DNA of 64,000 bases from Bordetella genomosp. 13 (GCF_002119665.1 NZ_CP021111.1:1612001-1676000), one strand, 5' to 3'; positions 30,563-39,578 are shown, counted from the first letter of the stretch. The notes: generated by a model not told the origin, from the letters alone. Program-made: numbers and translations.

Positions 30563-31642
30563 TTAGCGCCGACTGGTGCCCGCTTCGTACCAGCCCTTGG
30601 ACTGGTTGACGATCCGCACGACGAGCAACATCACTGGCACCTCGATGAGCACGCCCACCACGGTTGCAAGGGCGGCGCCGGAATGGAACCCGAACAGGCT
30701 GATGGCGGCTGCAACGGCGAGTTCGAAGAAGTTCGAAGCTCCGATCAGTGCCGATGGACACGCAATGCTGTGCTTCTCGCCGACGCGGCGATTGAGCCAG
30801 TAGGCCAGACCGGAGTTGAAAAACACTTGGATCAGGATCGGCACTGCCAACATGGCGATTACCAGCGGCTGGCCAATGATGGCCTCGCCCTGGAATGCGA
30901 ACAGCAACACCAGCGTGAGCAGCAGCGCGGCCATGGAAAACGGAGCAATGCGTGCCAGTGCCGCTTCGAACGCTGCTGGTCCGCGGCGCAGCAGCGCGCG
31001 GCGCCAGATCTGAGCCAGGATGACGGGAATTACGATGTACAAGCCGACAGACACCAGCAGTGTGTCCCACGGGACCGTGATCGCCGACAGGCCCAACAAC
31101 AAACCGACTAGGGGAGCGAAGGCGAACACCATGATCGTGTCGTTCAGCGCGACCTGGGACAGCGTGAAAACAGGATCGCCACCCGTCAGCCGGCTCCAGA
31201 CGAACACCATAGCCGTGCACGGGGCCGCGGCCAACAGGATCAAGCCTGCGACGTAGCTGTCCAACTGGTCGGCAGGCAGCCAGGGGGAAAAGACCTGGCG
31301 GATGAAAAGCCAGCCCAGGAAAGCCATCGTGAAGGGTTTCACGGCCCAGTTGATGAACAGCGTGACGCCGATGCCGCGCCAGTGCTGCTTGACCTGGCCC
31401 AAGGCTGCAAAATCGACCTTGAGCAGCATCGGGATGATCATCACCCAGATCAGGATGCCTACCGGCAGATTGACCTGCGCGACTTCCAGGTGCCCGACGG
31501 CTTGGAACAGCCCGGGCATCAGCTGTCCCAGGGCCACGCCGAGCACGATGCAGAGGAGAACCCAGAGCGTCAGGTAGCGCTCGAACACGCTCATGCCGGC
31601 TTGTCGTTGTCGGGCGGGGATTGCCTGTGTCGTGGACGGCAT
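30563..31642 (-). CDS. acr3: Acr3-type arsenite efflux permease
   Basis: This 359-residue membrane protein has ten hydrophobic segments. AAAPCTAMVFVWS contains the conserved Cys142 (essential in characterised Acr3 proteins), and GASNFFELAVAAAISLFG carries a conserved Glu. It exports arsenite using the proton motive force. GGGAGTAAAGCG precedes the ATG; the TAA there is the stop of the truncated arsC2 frame, four bases before the start, so translation is probably coupled to that remnant. Confidence 0.96.
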   Translation of the reverse strand: MPSTTQAIPARQRQAGMSVFERYLTLWVLLCIVLGVALGQLMPGLFQAVGHLEVAQVNLPVGILIWVMIIPMLLKVDFAALGQVKQHWRGIGVTLFINWAVKPFTMAFLGWLFIRQVFSPWLPADQLDSYVAGLILLAAAPCTAMVFVWSRLTGGDPVFTLSQVALNDTIMVFAFAPLVGLLLGLSAITVPWDTLLVSVGLYIVIPVILAQIWRRALLRRGPAAFEAALARIAPFSMAALLLTLVLLFAFQGEAIIGQPLVIAMLAVPILIQVFFNSGLAYWLNRRVGEKHSIACPSALIGASNFFELAVAAAISLFGFHSGAALATVVGVLIEVPVMLLVVRIVNQSKGWYEAGTSRR

Positions 31643-31646
31643 CGCT

Positions 31647-31835
31647 TTACTCCCACGCCTTGCAGGTCTGGAGCGTGGCGATGGCCAGGGGATGTACCGC
31701 GCCTTTGGGTGTGCTTCCGGCAGAGTATGCCCGGAAGCGATCGCCCCCTAGACCGTTGAGCAGCCCTTCCGCAAGGATCGAGCGGGCGGAGTTGCCCGTG
31801 CAGAGGAACAGCACGTTGAAAGTGGGGTGCGACAT
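31647..31835 (-). pseudogene. truncated LMW-phosphatase-type arsenate reductase (arsC2 remnant)
   Basis: The 62-codon frame starts like a thioredoxin-coupled Ars[20 protein letters not shown] with the CX5R loop Cys12-Arg18, then [21 protein letters not shown]. It stops soon after (TCKAWE, TAA), while intact relatives run to roughly 140-165 residues and need later cysteines for the redox relay. It is therefore a 3'-deleted remnant rather than an active reductase. It retains a position directly before acr3 and supplies the stop codon and ribosome-binding site that lead into acr3. Confidence 0.85.
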
Positions 31836-31915
31836 GGAAGGGTTCTAGCAAAAAGGAGGGTGGAGAGTGCGGTTTCGGTACGAAATACGTGCCGGCCCGA
31901 AGGGTCGAAGCCGGA

Positions 31916-32242
31916 TCAGCAGGCTGTGCAAACTCCGGCATTGGAAGCCTCGCAGAGGGCCCCTTGGCAGCAGTGTTCGGTGAGGTAGCCGAGCAACCCA
32001 TTCATCTGGGAAAAGTCCGCGCGATAGATAAGGTTGCGGCCTTGCTGCTCGATGGTGACTAGCCCGGCATGCGACAGTTCTTTCAAATGAAAGGACAGCG
32101 TGTTGCGCGCCACGCCGAGTTGCTCGGCCAGCGTGCTGGGCGTCAGGCCCTCAGGGCCGGCGACCACGAGTGCGCGGAACACTCGCAGCCGTTGGGTGTG
32201 AGCCAGGGCGCTCAGAGCGGAGATGGCTTGATCTTCTTTCAT
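31916..32242 (-). CDS. arsR: ArsR/SmtB-family arsenic-responsive repressor
   Basis: This 108-residue winged-helix repressor has LAEQLGVARNTLSFHLKEL as recognition region. The N-terminal CVC motif of plasmid-type ArsR is absent. Instead the C-terminus is Cys-rich: Cys91, Cys92, Cys97, Cys105 and Cys108, similar in idea to the C-terminal arsenite site of Acidithiobacillus ArsR. ATG 32242 is preceded by TCGAATC with no clear ribosome-binding site; a TTG at 32257 is also in frame. It heads the ars operon and should release its promoter when arsenite binds. Confidence 0.93.
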   Translation of the reverse strand: MKEDQAISALSALAHTQRLRVFRALVVAGPEGLTPSTLAEQLGVARNTLSFHLKELSHAGLVTIEQQGRNLIYRADFSQMNGLLGYLTEHCCQGALCEASNAGVCTAC

Positions 32243-32263
32243 GATTCGATCATACAACGATTA

Positions 32264-32276
32264 TTGAACTATTCAG
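32264..32276. promoter_or_regulatory. possible ArsR operator
   Basis: TTGAACTATTCAG is a near-palindrome (TTGAA / TTCAG) in the AT-rich stretch just upstream of arsR. ArsR repressors usually bind such AT-rich inverted repeats overlapping their own promoter. Support is positional only. Confidence 0.35.
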
Positions 32277-32377
32277 CAGCCCGCGGGCTGGGCATTTCCA
32301 CCGCGATTTGGGCGTAGGACAGTGTGGTGGCCAGCAATCTGCTCCCGCCCATGTAGCAGCCCGGCGCTCAGCACGTT

Positions 32378-32405
32378 ACTTTACATAATATACATTATGC
32401 GTATT
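32378..32405 (-). other. dif-like XerCD recombination site
   Basis: Read on the minus strand, the 28 bases consist of a XerC-type arm AATACGCATAA, centre TGTATA and XerD-type arm TTATGTAAAGT. The E. coli dif arms are GGTGCGCATAA and TTATGTTAAAT around the same centre TGTATA, giving 23 of 28 identities and an unbroken match across the inner 19 bases. The site is in the gap between arsR and a GntR gene. It is either the chromosomal dimer-resolution site or a dif copy left by a Xer-using mobile element that carried the arsenic genes. Confidence 0.75.
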
Positions 32406-32471
32406 TCGTACGCCCCAGGACGGCAGGTCCGGTCCCGCGCCAGGCTTGCGCCGGCACGCGCCTCCCGACTC

Positions 32472-33152
32472 TCACTGATGCATCGGCGCCTGGTCCAGCA
32501 GCCTTTCCACGATCGACAATATCTGCTGAGCCGCATCGTCGATGTGCCGCTCCAGCATCGCCTCGGCCTCGTCGATCTGGCGGCCGCGACACAGCGTGAT
32601 CAGCGCCATGTGTTCACGATGCGCCTGCTGCCGGATCGGCGCGTTCACCACCTGGAAGCGAAAGTATCGTTCCGACTTCTCGTGCAAGGCTCGCACCACG
32701 CTCAGCGCGGCGGGTCGTCCCGCAGCACGGTACAGGCTCTCGTGCAGTTCCCAGTTCAACGAGCCCCACATCCCCGGCTCGGTCGTATCCATTTCGTGGA
32801 CCAGCTGTTCTGCCCGCTGCAGGTCCTGATCCGAGATGTTGGGAATGGCCTCGCGCAGGATCCAGGGTTCGAGACGCTTGCGGATGTCGAAGAACTCCTG
32901 CACTTCGGATTTGGACAGCATCGATACGAACGCACCCTTGTGCGCGATCGTGTCCACCAGACCCTCCGCGCTGAGCAGGCGCAAGGCTTCGCGGACGGGA
33001 ATGCGGCTGACGCCGAGGTCCTCGGCCAGCAACTCCTGCCGCAGCGGCGTACCGGGAGGAAACTCTCCGGACAGGATGCGCGCGCGCATGGCGTCGACGA
33101 CCAGTTCCGTGGTGGTCTTTCTTACGATTCTTCCGCGAGAGCCTGGCTGCAT
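32472..33152 (-). CDS. GntR-family transcriptional regulator, FCD subfamily
   Basis: This 226-residue regulator has a winged helix (TELVVDAMRARILSGEFPPG, LLAEDLGVSRIPVREALRLL) and an FCD helical ligand domain (EFFDIRKRLEPWILREAI, HESLYRAAG, EHMALITLCRGRQIDEAEAMLERHI). The frame is open to 33338, but ATG 33152 is the first that leads straight into the DNA-binding domain. It is divergent from a DapA-family gene and a Bug gene. Two TTGGATCCAA palindromes in the gap are its probable binding sites. Confidence 0.92.
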   Translation of the reverse strand: MQPGSRGRIVRKTTTELVVDAMRARILSGEFPPGTPLRQELLAEDLGVSRIPVREALRLLSAEGLVDTIAHKGAFVSMLSKSEVQEFFDIRKRLEPWILREAIPNISDQDLQRAEQLVHEMDTTEPGMWGSLNWELHESLYRAAGRPAALSVVRALHEKSERYFRFQVVNAPIRQQAHREHMALITLCRGRQIDEAEAMLERHIDDAAQQILSIVERLLDQAPMHQ

Positions 33153-33285
33153 GGTCGATTGATGAATCCGGCGAGGAGAACGAAAGGGCCGCGATGGACG
33201 ACTGCCGGTGCAGGCACCTTGCCGCCACGCCGCTAGGGAAATCCCGGAAAGACGTCGAATGTCTAGTTCGGGTAACGTGATTATA

Positions 33286-33295
33286 TTGGATCCAA
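33286..33295. promoter_or_regulatory. candidate GntR operator TTGGATCCAA, copy 1
   Basis: This perfect 10-base palindrome sits in TATATTGGATCCAACAT, between the GntR and DapA-family genes. FadR-type regulators bind palindromes of similar size. A second copy lies 86 bases downstream. Confidence 0.65.
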
Positions 33296-33370
33296 CATCC
33301 GTCACGTAGCCCGGCCTGCAACGGAGGCACGAACTCACAGCGCAACGCGCTGTTTTTTAGGGCCGACCAA

Positions 33371-33382
33371 ATTGGATCCAAT
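33371..33382. promoter_or_regulatory. candidate GntR operator ATTGGATCCAAT, copy 2
   Basis: This perfect 12-base palindrome containing TTGGATCCAA lies 62 bases before the DapA-family ATG, in a position to block its promoter. Together with copy 1 it suggests autoregulation and control of the divergent operon. Confidence 0.7.
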
Positions 33383-33443
33383 ATAAAGTACTTTTTATCC
33401 CCCTATGCTGACCCGCGACACCGTCGCAACCCAAAGGACGACC

Positions 33444-34346
33444 ATGACGATTCAATGGAAAGGCGTGTTCCCCGCCGTCACCACCAAGCTCAAACCCGAT
33501 TTCTCGCTCGACCTGGACGCCATCCGCGCGGGGCTGGAGCGCCTGATCGAGAACGGCGTCGGCGGCGTGGTGATGATGGGCATGGTCGGCGAGAACGCCC
33601 AGCTGTCGCCCGAAGAAAAGCTCACGGTGCTGCGCACCGCGAAGGAAACGGTCCAGGGGCGGGTGCCGATCGTCTCCGGCCTGGGCGAGACCAGCACCGA
33701 GAAGGCGGTGGCATACGCCAAGGCAGCGGAGGAAGTCGGCGTGGACGGGCTGATGGTCTTCCCAGGACTGACCTACAAGTCGGATACGCGCGAAACGATC
33801 GAGTTCTACAAGACCGTGGCGCGTGCCTCGAAGCTCGACATCCTGCTCTACAACAATCCGCGCGGCTATGGCGTGGACCTGACGCCCGACACCGTGGAAG
33901 CGCTGCTGGACGAGCCCACCATCGTGGCGATCAAAGAGGAATCCTACGACACGACCCGCGTGACGGACCTGATTGCCCGCTTCGGCGATCGCCTGAACGT
34001 GGTGTGCGGCGTGGACGACCTGATCCTGGAAAGCGCCGCGCTGGGTGTGACCTCGTGGGTGTCCGGCATGGCGAATGCACTGCCCAGGGAATCCGTCGAA
34101 CTGCTCGAGCTCGCGGTGGCCGGCGACCTGCCGAAGGCGCGCGCCCTGTATCGCGCCCTCACCCCCCTCTTCCACCTGGATACCGTGGTGAAGCTGGTGC
34201 AGCACATCAAGCTGGCCGAGAACATCATCACCGGCTCGGCCGAAACCGTGAAACCCCCGCGCCTGAACCTGGAAGGCGCGGAACGGGAACGCACGATCGC
34301 GATCACCCGGAAGACCCTGGCCGACCTGAAGGCTCTGGGTTACTAG
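33444..34346 (+). CDS. DapA-superfamily (N-acetylneuraminate lyase/DHDPS-like) aldolase
   Basis: This 300-residue TIM-barrel enzyme has the Schiff-base Lys164 (VAIKEES) and Tyr136 (YNNPRG) of the family. The substrate loop reads GMVGENAQLS instead of GTTGES/N, so the threonine pair of true dihydrodipicolinate synthase is missing and lysine synthesis is unlikely. Pyruvate-dependent cleavage or dehydration of a sugar acid or keto-acid is more likely. It is followed by a Bug receptor and controlled, by inference, by the divergent GntR. AAAGGACGACC precedes the ATG. Confidence 0.9.
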   Translation: MTIQWKGVFPAVTTKLKPDFSLDLDAIRAGLERLIENGVGGVVMMGMVGENAQLSPEEKLTVLRTAKETVQGRVPIVSGLGETSTEKAVAYAKAAEEVGVDGLMVFPGLTYKSDTRETIEFYKTVARASKLDILLYNNPRGYGVDLTPDTVEALLDEPTIVAIKEESYDTTRVTDLIARFGDRLNVVCGVDDLILESAALGVTSWVSGMANALPRESVELLELAVAGDLPKARALYRALTPLFHLDTVVKLVQHIKLAENIITGSAETVKPPRLNLEGAERERTIAITRKTLADLKALGY

Positions 34347-34464
34347 GCCGCTGGCCGGCTGCAGCGCTCGGGCGCTGCGTCGCTTCTTGCTCGCGACTGT
34401 ATCGGAACGGCACCCTGGTACGGTCGAACTCATCGGTGCCTATAGCGTGGATGGACTTTCCATC

Positions 34465-35421
34465 ATGAAAACCTTGCGTAATCTCCTACTGGGGCTGCTC
34501 ACAGGCTCCGCTGCCTTCGCGGCGACGGCGGCGCAGACCTATCCCGTCAAGCCGGTGGAGGTCGTCGTCGCCTACCAGCCTGGCGGAGGCAGCGACAACA
34601 CGGCCCGGGCCATCGCGGACGTGGCTCGCCATCACTTGCCCGAGTCGGTGTATGTGTCGAACAAGCCCGGCGCCAGCGGCTCGATCGGCTGGTCCTATGT
34701 GCTGGCGGGCAAGCCCGACGGCTACAAGGTTCTGCTGATGAATCCCGAGATGCTGTTCGTCCCGCTCATGGGCATCGGCAAGGCCACCATTGCGGACTTC
34801 CAGCCCATCGCGCGCTTCACCGACGATCCCTCCTCCATCACGGTGCGCGCCGACGCGCCGTGGAACACGATCGAAGAATTCATCGCCTACGCCCGTGCCA
34901 ACCCCGAGGCAGTCACCATCAGCAACGCGGGCAACGGCACGATTCCTCACCTGGCCGCGGCAGCCTTGGCCGACAGCATCGGCGCCACTTTCACGCACGT
35001 GCCTTATCAAGGCTCCTCGCCGGCGATCATGGGCCTGATGTCGGGCGACGTCAAAGCCACGACGGTGGCTTATGCAGAACTGAAGCAGCATGTGGAAAGC
35101 GGCAAGCTGAAGACGCTTGCCGTCATGTCGGCGCAGCGGCTGCAAGGCCTGCCCCAGGTTCCCACCTTCAAAGAGCGCGGCCATGATCTGCAGTTCAGCG
35201 TCTGGCGCGGCATCGGCCTGCCCAAGGGCGCGCCGGAAGAAGCGTTGAGCACGTGGCGCGAAGTGGCCCGCAAGGTCTACGAGACGCCGGCCTTCCAGAA
35301 GTCCGTGGTGTCTCAGAACCTGACCCTGGCCTGGGCCGACACGCCGGAGTTCTCCGCCGACATCGCGCGGCAGGACCAGGCGTTCAAGGAACTGATGAAG
35401 AAGCTCAATCTCAAGCAATAA
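34465..35421 (+). CDS. Bug-family tripartite tricarboxylate transporter binding protein
   Basis: This 318-residue receptor has a signal peptide (LRNLLLGLLTGSAAFAATAA). Family features: VVVAYQPGGGSDNTAR, KPDGYKVLLM, FQPIARFTDDPSSI, VPYQGSSPAIMGLMSG and LPQVPTFKERGH. It lies 118 bases after the DapA-family gene and probably brings in the substrate of that enzyme. No clear ribosome-binding site precedes the ATG at 34465, though the signal peptide supports it. Confidence 0.94.
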   Translation: MKTLRNLLLGLLTGSAAFAATAAQTYPVKPVEVVVAYQPGGGSDNTARAIADVARHHLPESVYVSNKPGASGSIGWSYVLAGKPDGYKVLLMNPEMLFVPLMGIGKATIADFQPIARFTDDPSSITVRADAPWNTIEEFIAYARANPEAVTISNAGNGTIPHLAAAALADSIGATFTHVPYQGSSPAIMGLMSGDVKATTVAYAELKQHVESGKLKTLAVMSAQRLQGLPQVPTFKERGHDLQFSVWRGIGLPKGAPEEALSTWREVARKVYETPAFQKSVVSQNLTLAWADTPEFSADIARQDQAFKELMKKLNLKQ

Positions 35422-35449
35422 GTCGCGAGCGCGCTGGCCAGGCAGCGCC

Positions 35450-37951
35450 TCACACAGCCAGCGCCGCCCGCGCCATCGATTGCGGCGGCGACGGCCGCGC
35501 CAGCAGGAAGCCCTGCACGCCATCGCATGCGATGTCCCGCAGGAACGCAAGCTGCGCTGGCGTCTCGACCCCTTCCGCCACCACGGTCACGCCCAGCGAC
35601 TTGGCCATGGCCACGATGGCGCGCAGGATCGCGCCGTCGTAGCCATGCGTGCCCACACCGGCCAGGAACGACCGGTCCACCTTCAGTGTGTCCACCGGCA
35701 GCGTCTGCAGATAGGTGAACGAGGAATACCCGGTGCCGAAGTCGTCGATGGCCAGGCTCACGCCGCGCGCGGACAGTTCGTTCAGCAGCGATTCGGTGGC
35801 GCTGTGGCCGGTCATCGCCATGCTTTCGACCAGCTCGAACTGCAGTCGCGAGGCCGGCAGGCCGGTGTCGCTGAGTATGCCGGTGAGGTCGTGCAGGAAG
35901 TCGTCGTGGCGGCACTGGCGGCCGGACAGGTTGACGGCGATGCGACCGAACTCGAAGCCCTCCTCCACCCATTGCCGCGCCTGCCGGCAGGCCTCGCGCA
36001 GCACCCAGGCGCCGATGGGCACGATCAGGCCCGATTCCTCGGCCGCCGCGATGAACCGGCTGGGCATCACCAGCCCGCGCTGCGGATGCTGCCAGCGCAG
36101 CAGCGCCTCGACACGCACGATGGCGCCGGTGCGCAGGTCGTATTCAGGCTGGTAGTACAGCCTGAACTCGCCGGCATCCAGCGCCGCGCGCAGCTCGCCC
36201 TCCAGCGTCATGCGCTCCATCAGCGGCGGGTTCATCTGGGCGGTGAAGAAGCGAAAGCCGTTCTTGCCGCCCTCCTTCGCCTCGTACATGGCCCGGTCGG
36301 CCTGGATCAGCAACTGCTTCGGATCGTCGCTGTCGTCCGGGTACATGCTGATGCCGATGCTGGGCGTGACGAACACCGGCTTGCCGGCGATGTCGATGGG
36401 CTGACCTGCCGCGGCCAGCAGCGATTGCGCGATGCGCACCACGTGGCGTATGTCTTCGATGTCCTCGATCACCAGGGCGAACTCGTCGCCGCCCAGGCGC
36501 GCCACGGTATCGCTTTCTCGCACGGCCTTGGCCAGCCGGCCGGCGATGGTCTTCAGCGTTTCGTCACCCACCGCGTGGCCCAGCGTGTCGTTGATGCGCT
36601 TGAAGCGGTCCAGGTCCACGAACATCACCGCCACGCGCCGGCTGCCGTCGGCGCGGCGCATGCGCACGATGGCGCGTTCCAGCCGCTCGTGGAACAGCGT
36701 GCGGTTGGGCAGGCCGGTCAGCGCGTCGTGCATCGCCAGGTGGCTCAAGCGTTCCTCGGCCTGGCGACGCTCGGTGATGTCGGAGAAGATGGCGGCGTAA
36801 TGGGTGCACACGCCGTCCTGGTTGTGGATGCCCGAGATCGACAGGTGCTCAAGATAGAGTTCGCCGTTCTTGCGCCGGTTCCATATCTCGCCCTTCCAGC
36901 GGCCGGTCTCGCGCAGCTGGCGCCACAGTTCGCGGTAGAACGCGGCCGGCTGGCGGCCCGAGCTCAACAGGCGCGCATTGCGACCCGTCGCCTCGGCCTG
37001 GGTATAGCCGGTAAGTTGCGTGAAGGCGGGATTGACCCGCTCGATGTTGCCCTGCAGGTCGGTCACCATCACGCCGTCCAGGGTGGATTCGAACACGCGG
37101 TCGGCTAGCCGCAGGTGGTAGTGGGATTCGAGCAGCGCGTCGTCTCGCTCGCGCAGCGCCGATTGCAGCTCGTGCAGATATTCGTACTCGAGGCTGGCCA
37201 TGATGTCGGTCAGGCACAGCAAGCCTGCCAGGCCGCCGTGCTCGTCCAGCACGCCGAGATGGCGCATGCTGTTCTCTGCCAGCGTCTGGCGGGCGGTGTA
37301 AAGAGTCTGCGTGCGCGCCAGCGCGCGCAGGGGGCGGCTGGCGTGGCCGCCGACTTCGCCGTCGAGCTCGCCGGCGACGGCCAGCTGGATGATGTCGCGC
37401 TCGGTGAGAATGCCGTAGTCCTGCGACGCGTACTGAACCACGATGGCGCTAAGGCGATGCAGGCGCATCGTACGCATGACAGCGCGCACGTCCGTTTCGG
37501 GAGACACGATGGCCGGTCGCGTGACGTTGATCGAATCGATCAGGCGAGTCTGCAGGAACAGCTCGGAGCAGCGGCTCATGGCCATGTCTGTCTGTGTCAG
37601 CATGCCCAGCGGCTGGCCATGCGGATCCAGCACGAGGCAGTGCCGGATGCCCAGGTTGCGAAAGTGCGCCACCGCGTCACCCAGCCGCGTGGACGAGCCT
37701 AGCGTGCGCAACGGATGGCTCATCAGTTCGCGCACCTGCCGATGCAGCGCGCCGGGTTCGTCGCCCAAGGCAAGCGCATCGTGCTCGGTCCAGATGCCGA
37801 TGGGCCGGCCCTGCTCCATGACCACCATCGCGCTGCACCGATGCTGCGCCATCTGCCGCACGACGTCGGCAACCAGGGTCTGCGGCGGGCATTCGACGAG
37901 CGAGCGCGAGATGAGCTGGCCGATTTCTACATTGAGCGTATGGTGCGACAT
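35450..37951 (-). CDS. four-CBS / PAS / GGDEF / EAL cyclic-di-GMP enzyme
   Basis: This 833-residue signalling protein begins with four CBS repeats (two Bateman pairs, residues ~5-290, e.g. PIGIWTEHDALAL, PLGMLTQTDMAM, YGILTERDII, LAGLLCLTDIMAS). A PAS domain follows (VFESTLDGVMVTDLQGNIERVNPAFTQLTGY). The diguanylate cyclase domain keeps GGDEF (near residue 485) and the phosphodiesterase domain keeps EAL (EALLRW near 613), NLSGRQ, DDFGTGYSS and AEGVET. Both catalytic halves look intact. No membrane segment is seen, so it is cytosolic. CBS pairs usually bind adenine nucleotides. AGGAAC lies before ATG 37951. Confidence 0.94.
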   Translation of the reverse strand: MSHHTLNVEIGQLISRSLVECPPQTLVADVVRQMAQHRCSAMVVMEQGRPIGIWTEHDALALGDEPGALHRQVRELMSHPLRTLGSSTRLGDAVAHFRNLGIRHCLVLDPHGQPLGMLTQTDMAMSRCSELFLQTRLIDSINVTRPAIVSPETDVRAVMRTMRLHRLSAIVVQYASQDYGILTERDIIQLAVAGELDGEVGGHASRPLRALARTQTLYTARQTLAENSMRHLGVLDEHGGLAGLLCLTDIMASLEYEYLHELQSALRERDDALLESHYHLRLADRVFESTLDGVMVTDLQGNIERVNPAFTQLTGYTQAEATGRNARLLSSGRQPAAFYRELWRQLRETGRWKGEIWNRRKNGELYLEHLSISGIHNQDGVCTHYAAIFSDITERRQAEERLSHLAMHDALTGLPNRTLFHERLERAIVRMRRADGSRRVAVMFVDLDRFKRINDTLGHAVGDETLKTIAGRLAKAVRESDTVARLGGDEFALVIEDIEDIRHVVRIAQSLLAAAGQPIDIAGKPVFVTPSIGISMYPDDSDDPKQLLIQADRAMYEAKEGGKNGFRFFTAQMNPPLMERMTLEGELRAALDAGEFRLYYQPEYDLRTGAIVRVEALLRWQHPQRGLVMPSRFIAAAEESGLIVPIGAWVLREACRQARQWVEEGFEFGRIAVNLSGRQCRHDDFLHDLTGILSDTGLPASRLQFELVESMAMTGHSATESLLNELSARGVSLAIDDFGTGYSSFTYLQTLPVDTLKVDRSFLAGVGTHGYDGAILRAIVAMAKSLGVTVVAEGVETPAQLAFLRDIACDGVQGFLLARPSPPQSMARAALAV

Positions 37952-38120
37952 GGGGTTCCTGCGGCGCGCGGCCATTCCGATCCGGATCGGCCGCAGTCTA
38001 GCGATGGGCCGCGCAACGGCGTTGACGCAGATCAAGCCAGCCAACGAAGCCGCGCCCGCGACGTGTCGCCCCCCGCCCTTCAGGACCGGGGCGCGTACGG
38101 CTATTTAGCGGTAACAGGCC

Positions 38121-39578
38121 CTAGTCTGCCGGTCTCGCGTCCAGATAGGCCGATACACGCGCCTGGAACTGAGGCTCGATGACGGCGCCGACATTGCAGC
38201 GCGACCACGGCGAGCGAGCGCCGGAATCGACGCTGAACACCCTGCCCGGCGCCATCATCACCTTCGCCTTCAACAGGCTGGCGGCGAGCGCCAGCGAATC
38301 GTCTTCGCCGGGAAAGGCGCACCACAGATACAGCGAACTGGCCGGCCGGGTGAACACCCGCGCGCCCAGGCCGTCCAGTACGTCCAGCGCCTGTGCGGTG
38401 GCCTGTTCCAGGCGCTGCCGCAACCGCACCAGGTGGCGCGCGTAGTGACCTTCGCGAAGCATCACGTCCACCATGCGCTCGCTGTACTCGGAGCTGCTGA
38501 CGTGCACCAGCGCCTTCAGGTCGGCCAGGTCGCTCGCCAGCGCGCCGCCGCAGGCGATGAAGCCCACCCGCAGCGCGGCGGAGAAGGACTTGGAGAAGCT
38601 GCCGAGATAGATCACGCGTTCGAGCTGGTCTAGCGCGGCCAGCCGCACCGCGGAGGTCGGCTTGAAGTCGGCCAGCGGATCGTTCTCGACGATGATGAGG
38701 TTGTGGCGCTCGGCAAGCTGCAGCAGCTTGTAGGCCTTGGCGGGCGTCAGGTCCGACCCCGTGGGGTTGTGCGCCAGCGATTGCGTGAAGAACAGGCGCG
38801 GCCTGTGCCGCCGCAGGCTGGCCTCGAGCGCGGCCATGTCGGGGCCATCCGGCAGCCGCGGCACGGGCACCATCTGCACGCCCGCCAGCTTCAGCTTACC
38901 GAACAGCGGGTAGTAGCCCGGATCGTCCACCAGCGCCACGGCGCCCGGCTGCAGGAAATAGCGGATGACGAGGTCCATGGCTTCGTTGGCGCCATGGGTC
39001 AGCACCAGCTGCGTGGGCACGGCGTTGATGCCCACGTCGCCCAGCTTGCGCACCAGGCTGTCGCGCAGCGGCCGGTAGCCGAAACGGCCGCCGTAGCGGA
39101 ACAATGCGCCCAGGCCGGTGCGCGTGACGCGCTGCTGATAACGGTCCATGCGCATGTCGGCCAGCCACTCGACCGGCGGAAACCCGTCGCCGGCCGCCAC
39201 GGCGTCGGGATGGGTCTTGAGCTGTTCGCGCATCAGCCAGACGATGTCCATGGCGCGGCTCAACTGCCCTGCCTCTTCGTCCTGCGGCTTGCGCGCGCCG
39301 GCATCCTGCGCCACGTAGAAGCCCGAGCCGCGCCGCGGCACCACCAGGCCTCTCGCCACCAGGATCTCGAAGGCCACCACCACGGTGTTCTTGGCGTAGC
39401 GGTGCAATTGGGCCAGTTCGCGCAATGAGGGAAGCTTGTCGCCGGGACGATAGGCCCCTTCCGCGATCTGCTGGCCGATCAGCTGCGCCAGGCCTTCGGC
39501 AATGGGCGCGGGCCGCGCCGGACGCGGATCGACAGGGTTGCCGGGGCGAGGCGCGGACGGCGTTTTCGAGGCGGGCAT
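38121..39578 (-). CDS. MocR-type GntR regulator with aminotransferase-like domain
   Basis: This 485-residue protein joins a GntR winged helix ([30 protein letters not shown] written in two pieces, then [16 protein letters not shown]) to a fold-type I aminotransferase domain. [16 protein letters not shown] and the PLP-lysine segment [17 protein letters not shown] are intact. MocR proteins use PLP and an amino compound as effector. ATG 39578 lacks a clear ribosome-binding site. It is divergent from the HMG-CoA reductase gene; three GGTACWGT half-sites lie between them. It probably activates that operon. Confidence 0.92.
   Translation of the reverse strand: MPASKTPSAPRPGNPVDPRPARPAPIAEGLAQLIGQQIAEGAYRPGDKLPSLRELAQLHRYAKNTVVVAFEILVARGLVVPRRGSGFYVAQDAGARKPQDEEAGQLSRAMDIVWLMREQLKTHPDAVAAGDGFPPVEWLADMRMDRYQQRVTRTGLGALFRYGGRFGYRPLRDSLVRKLGDVGINAVPTQLVLTHGANEAMDLVIRYFLQPGAVALVDDPGYYPLFGKLKLAGVQMVPVPRLPDGPDMAALEASLRRHRPRLFFTQSLAHNPTGSDLTPAKAYKLLQLAERHNLIIVENDPLADFKPTSAVRLAALDQLERVIYLGSFSKSFSAALRVGFIACGGALASDLADLKALVHVSSSEYSERMVDVMLREGHYARHLVRLRQRLEQATAQALDVLDGLGARVFTRPASSLYLWCAFPGEDDSLALAASLLKAKVMMAPGRVFSVDSGARSPWSRCNVGAVIEPQFQARVSAYLDARPAD

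Noticed and set aside
33444..34346. Calling the DapA-family gene dihydrodipicolinate synthase
   Set aside because: The threonine pair needed for that activity is replaced (GMVGEN), and the gene lies with GntR and Bug in a catabolic setting.
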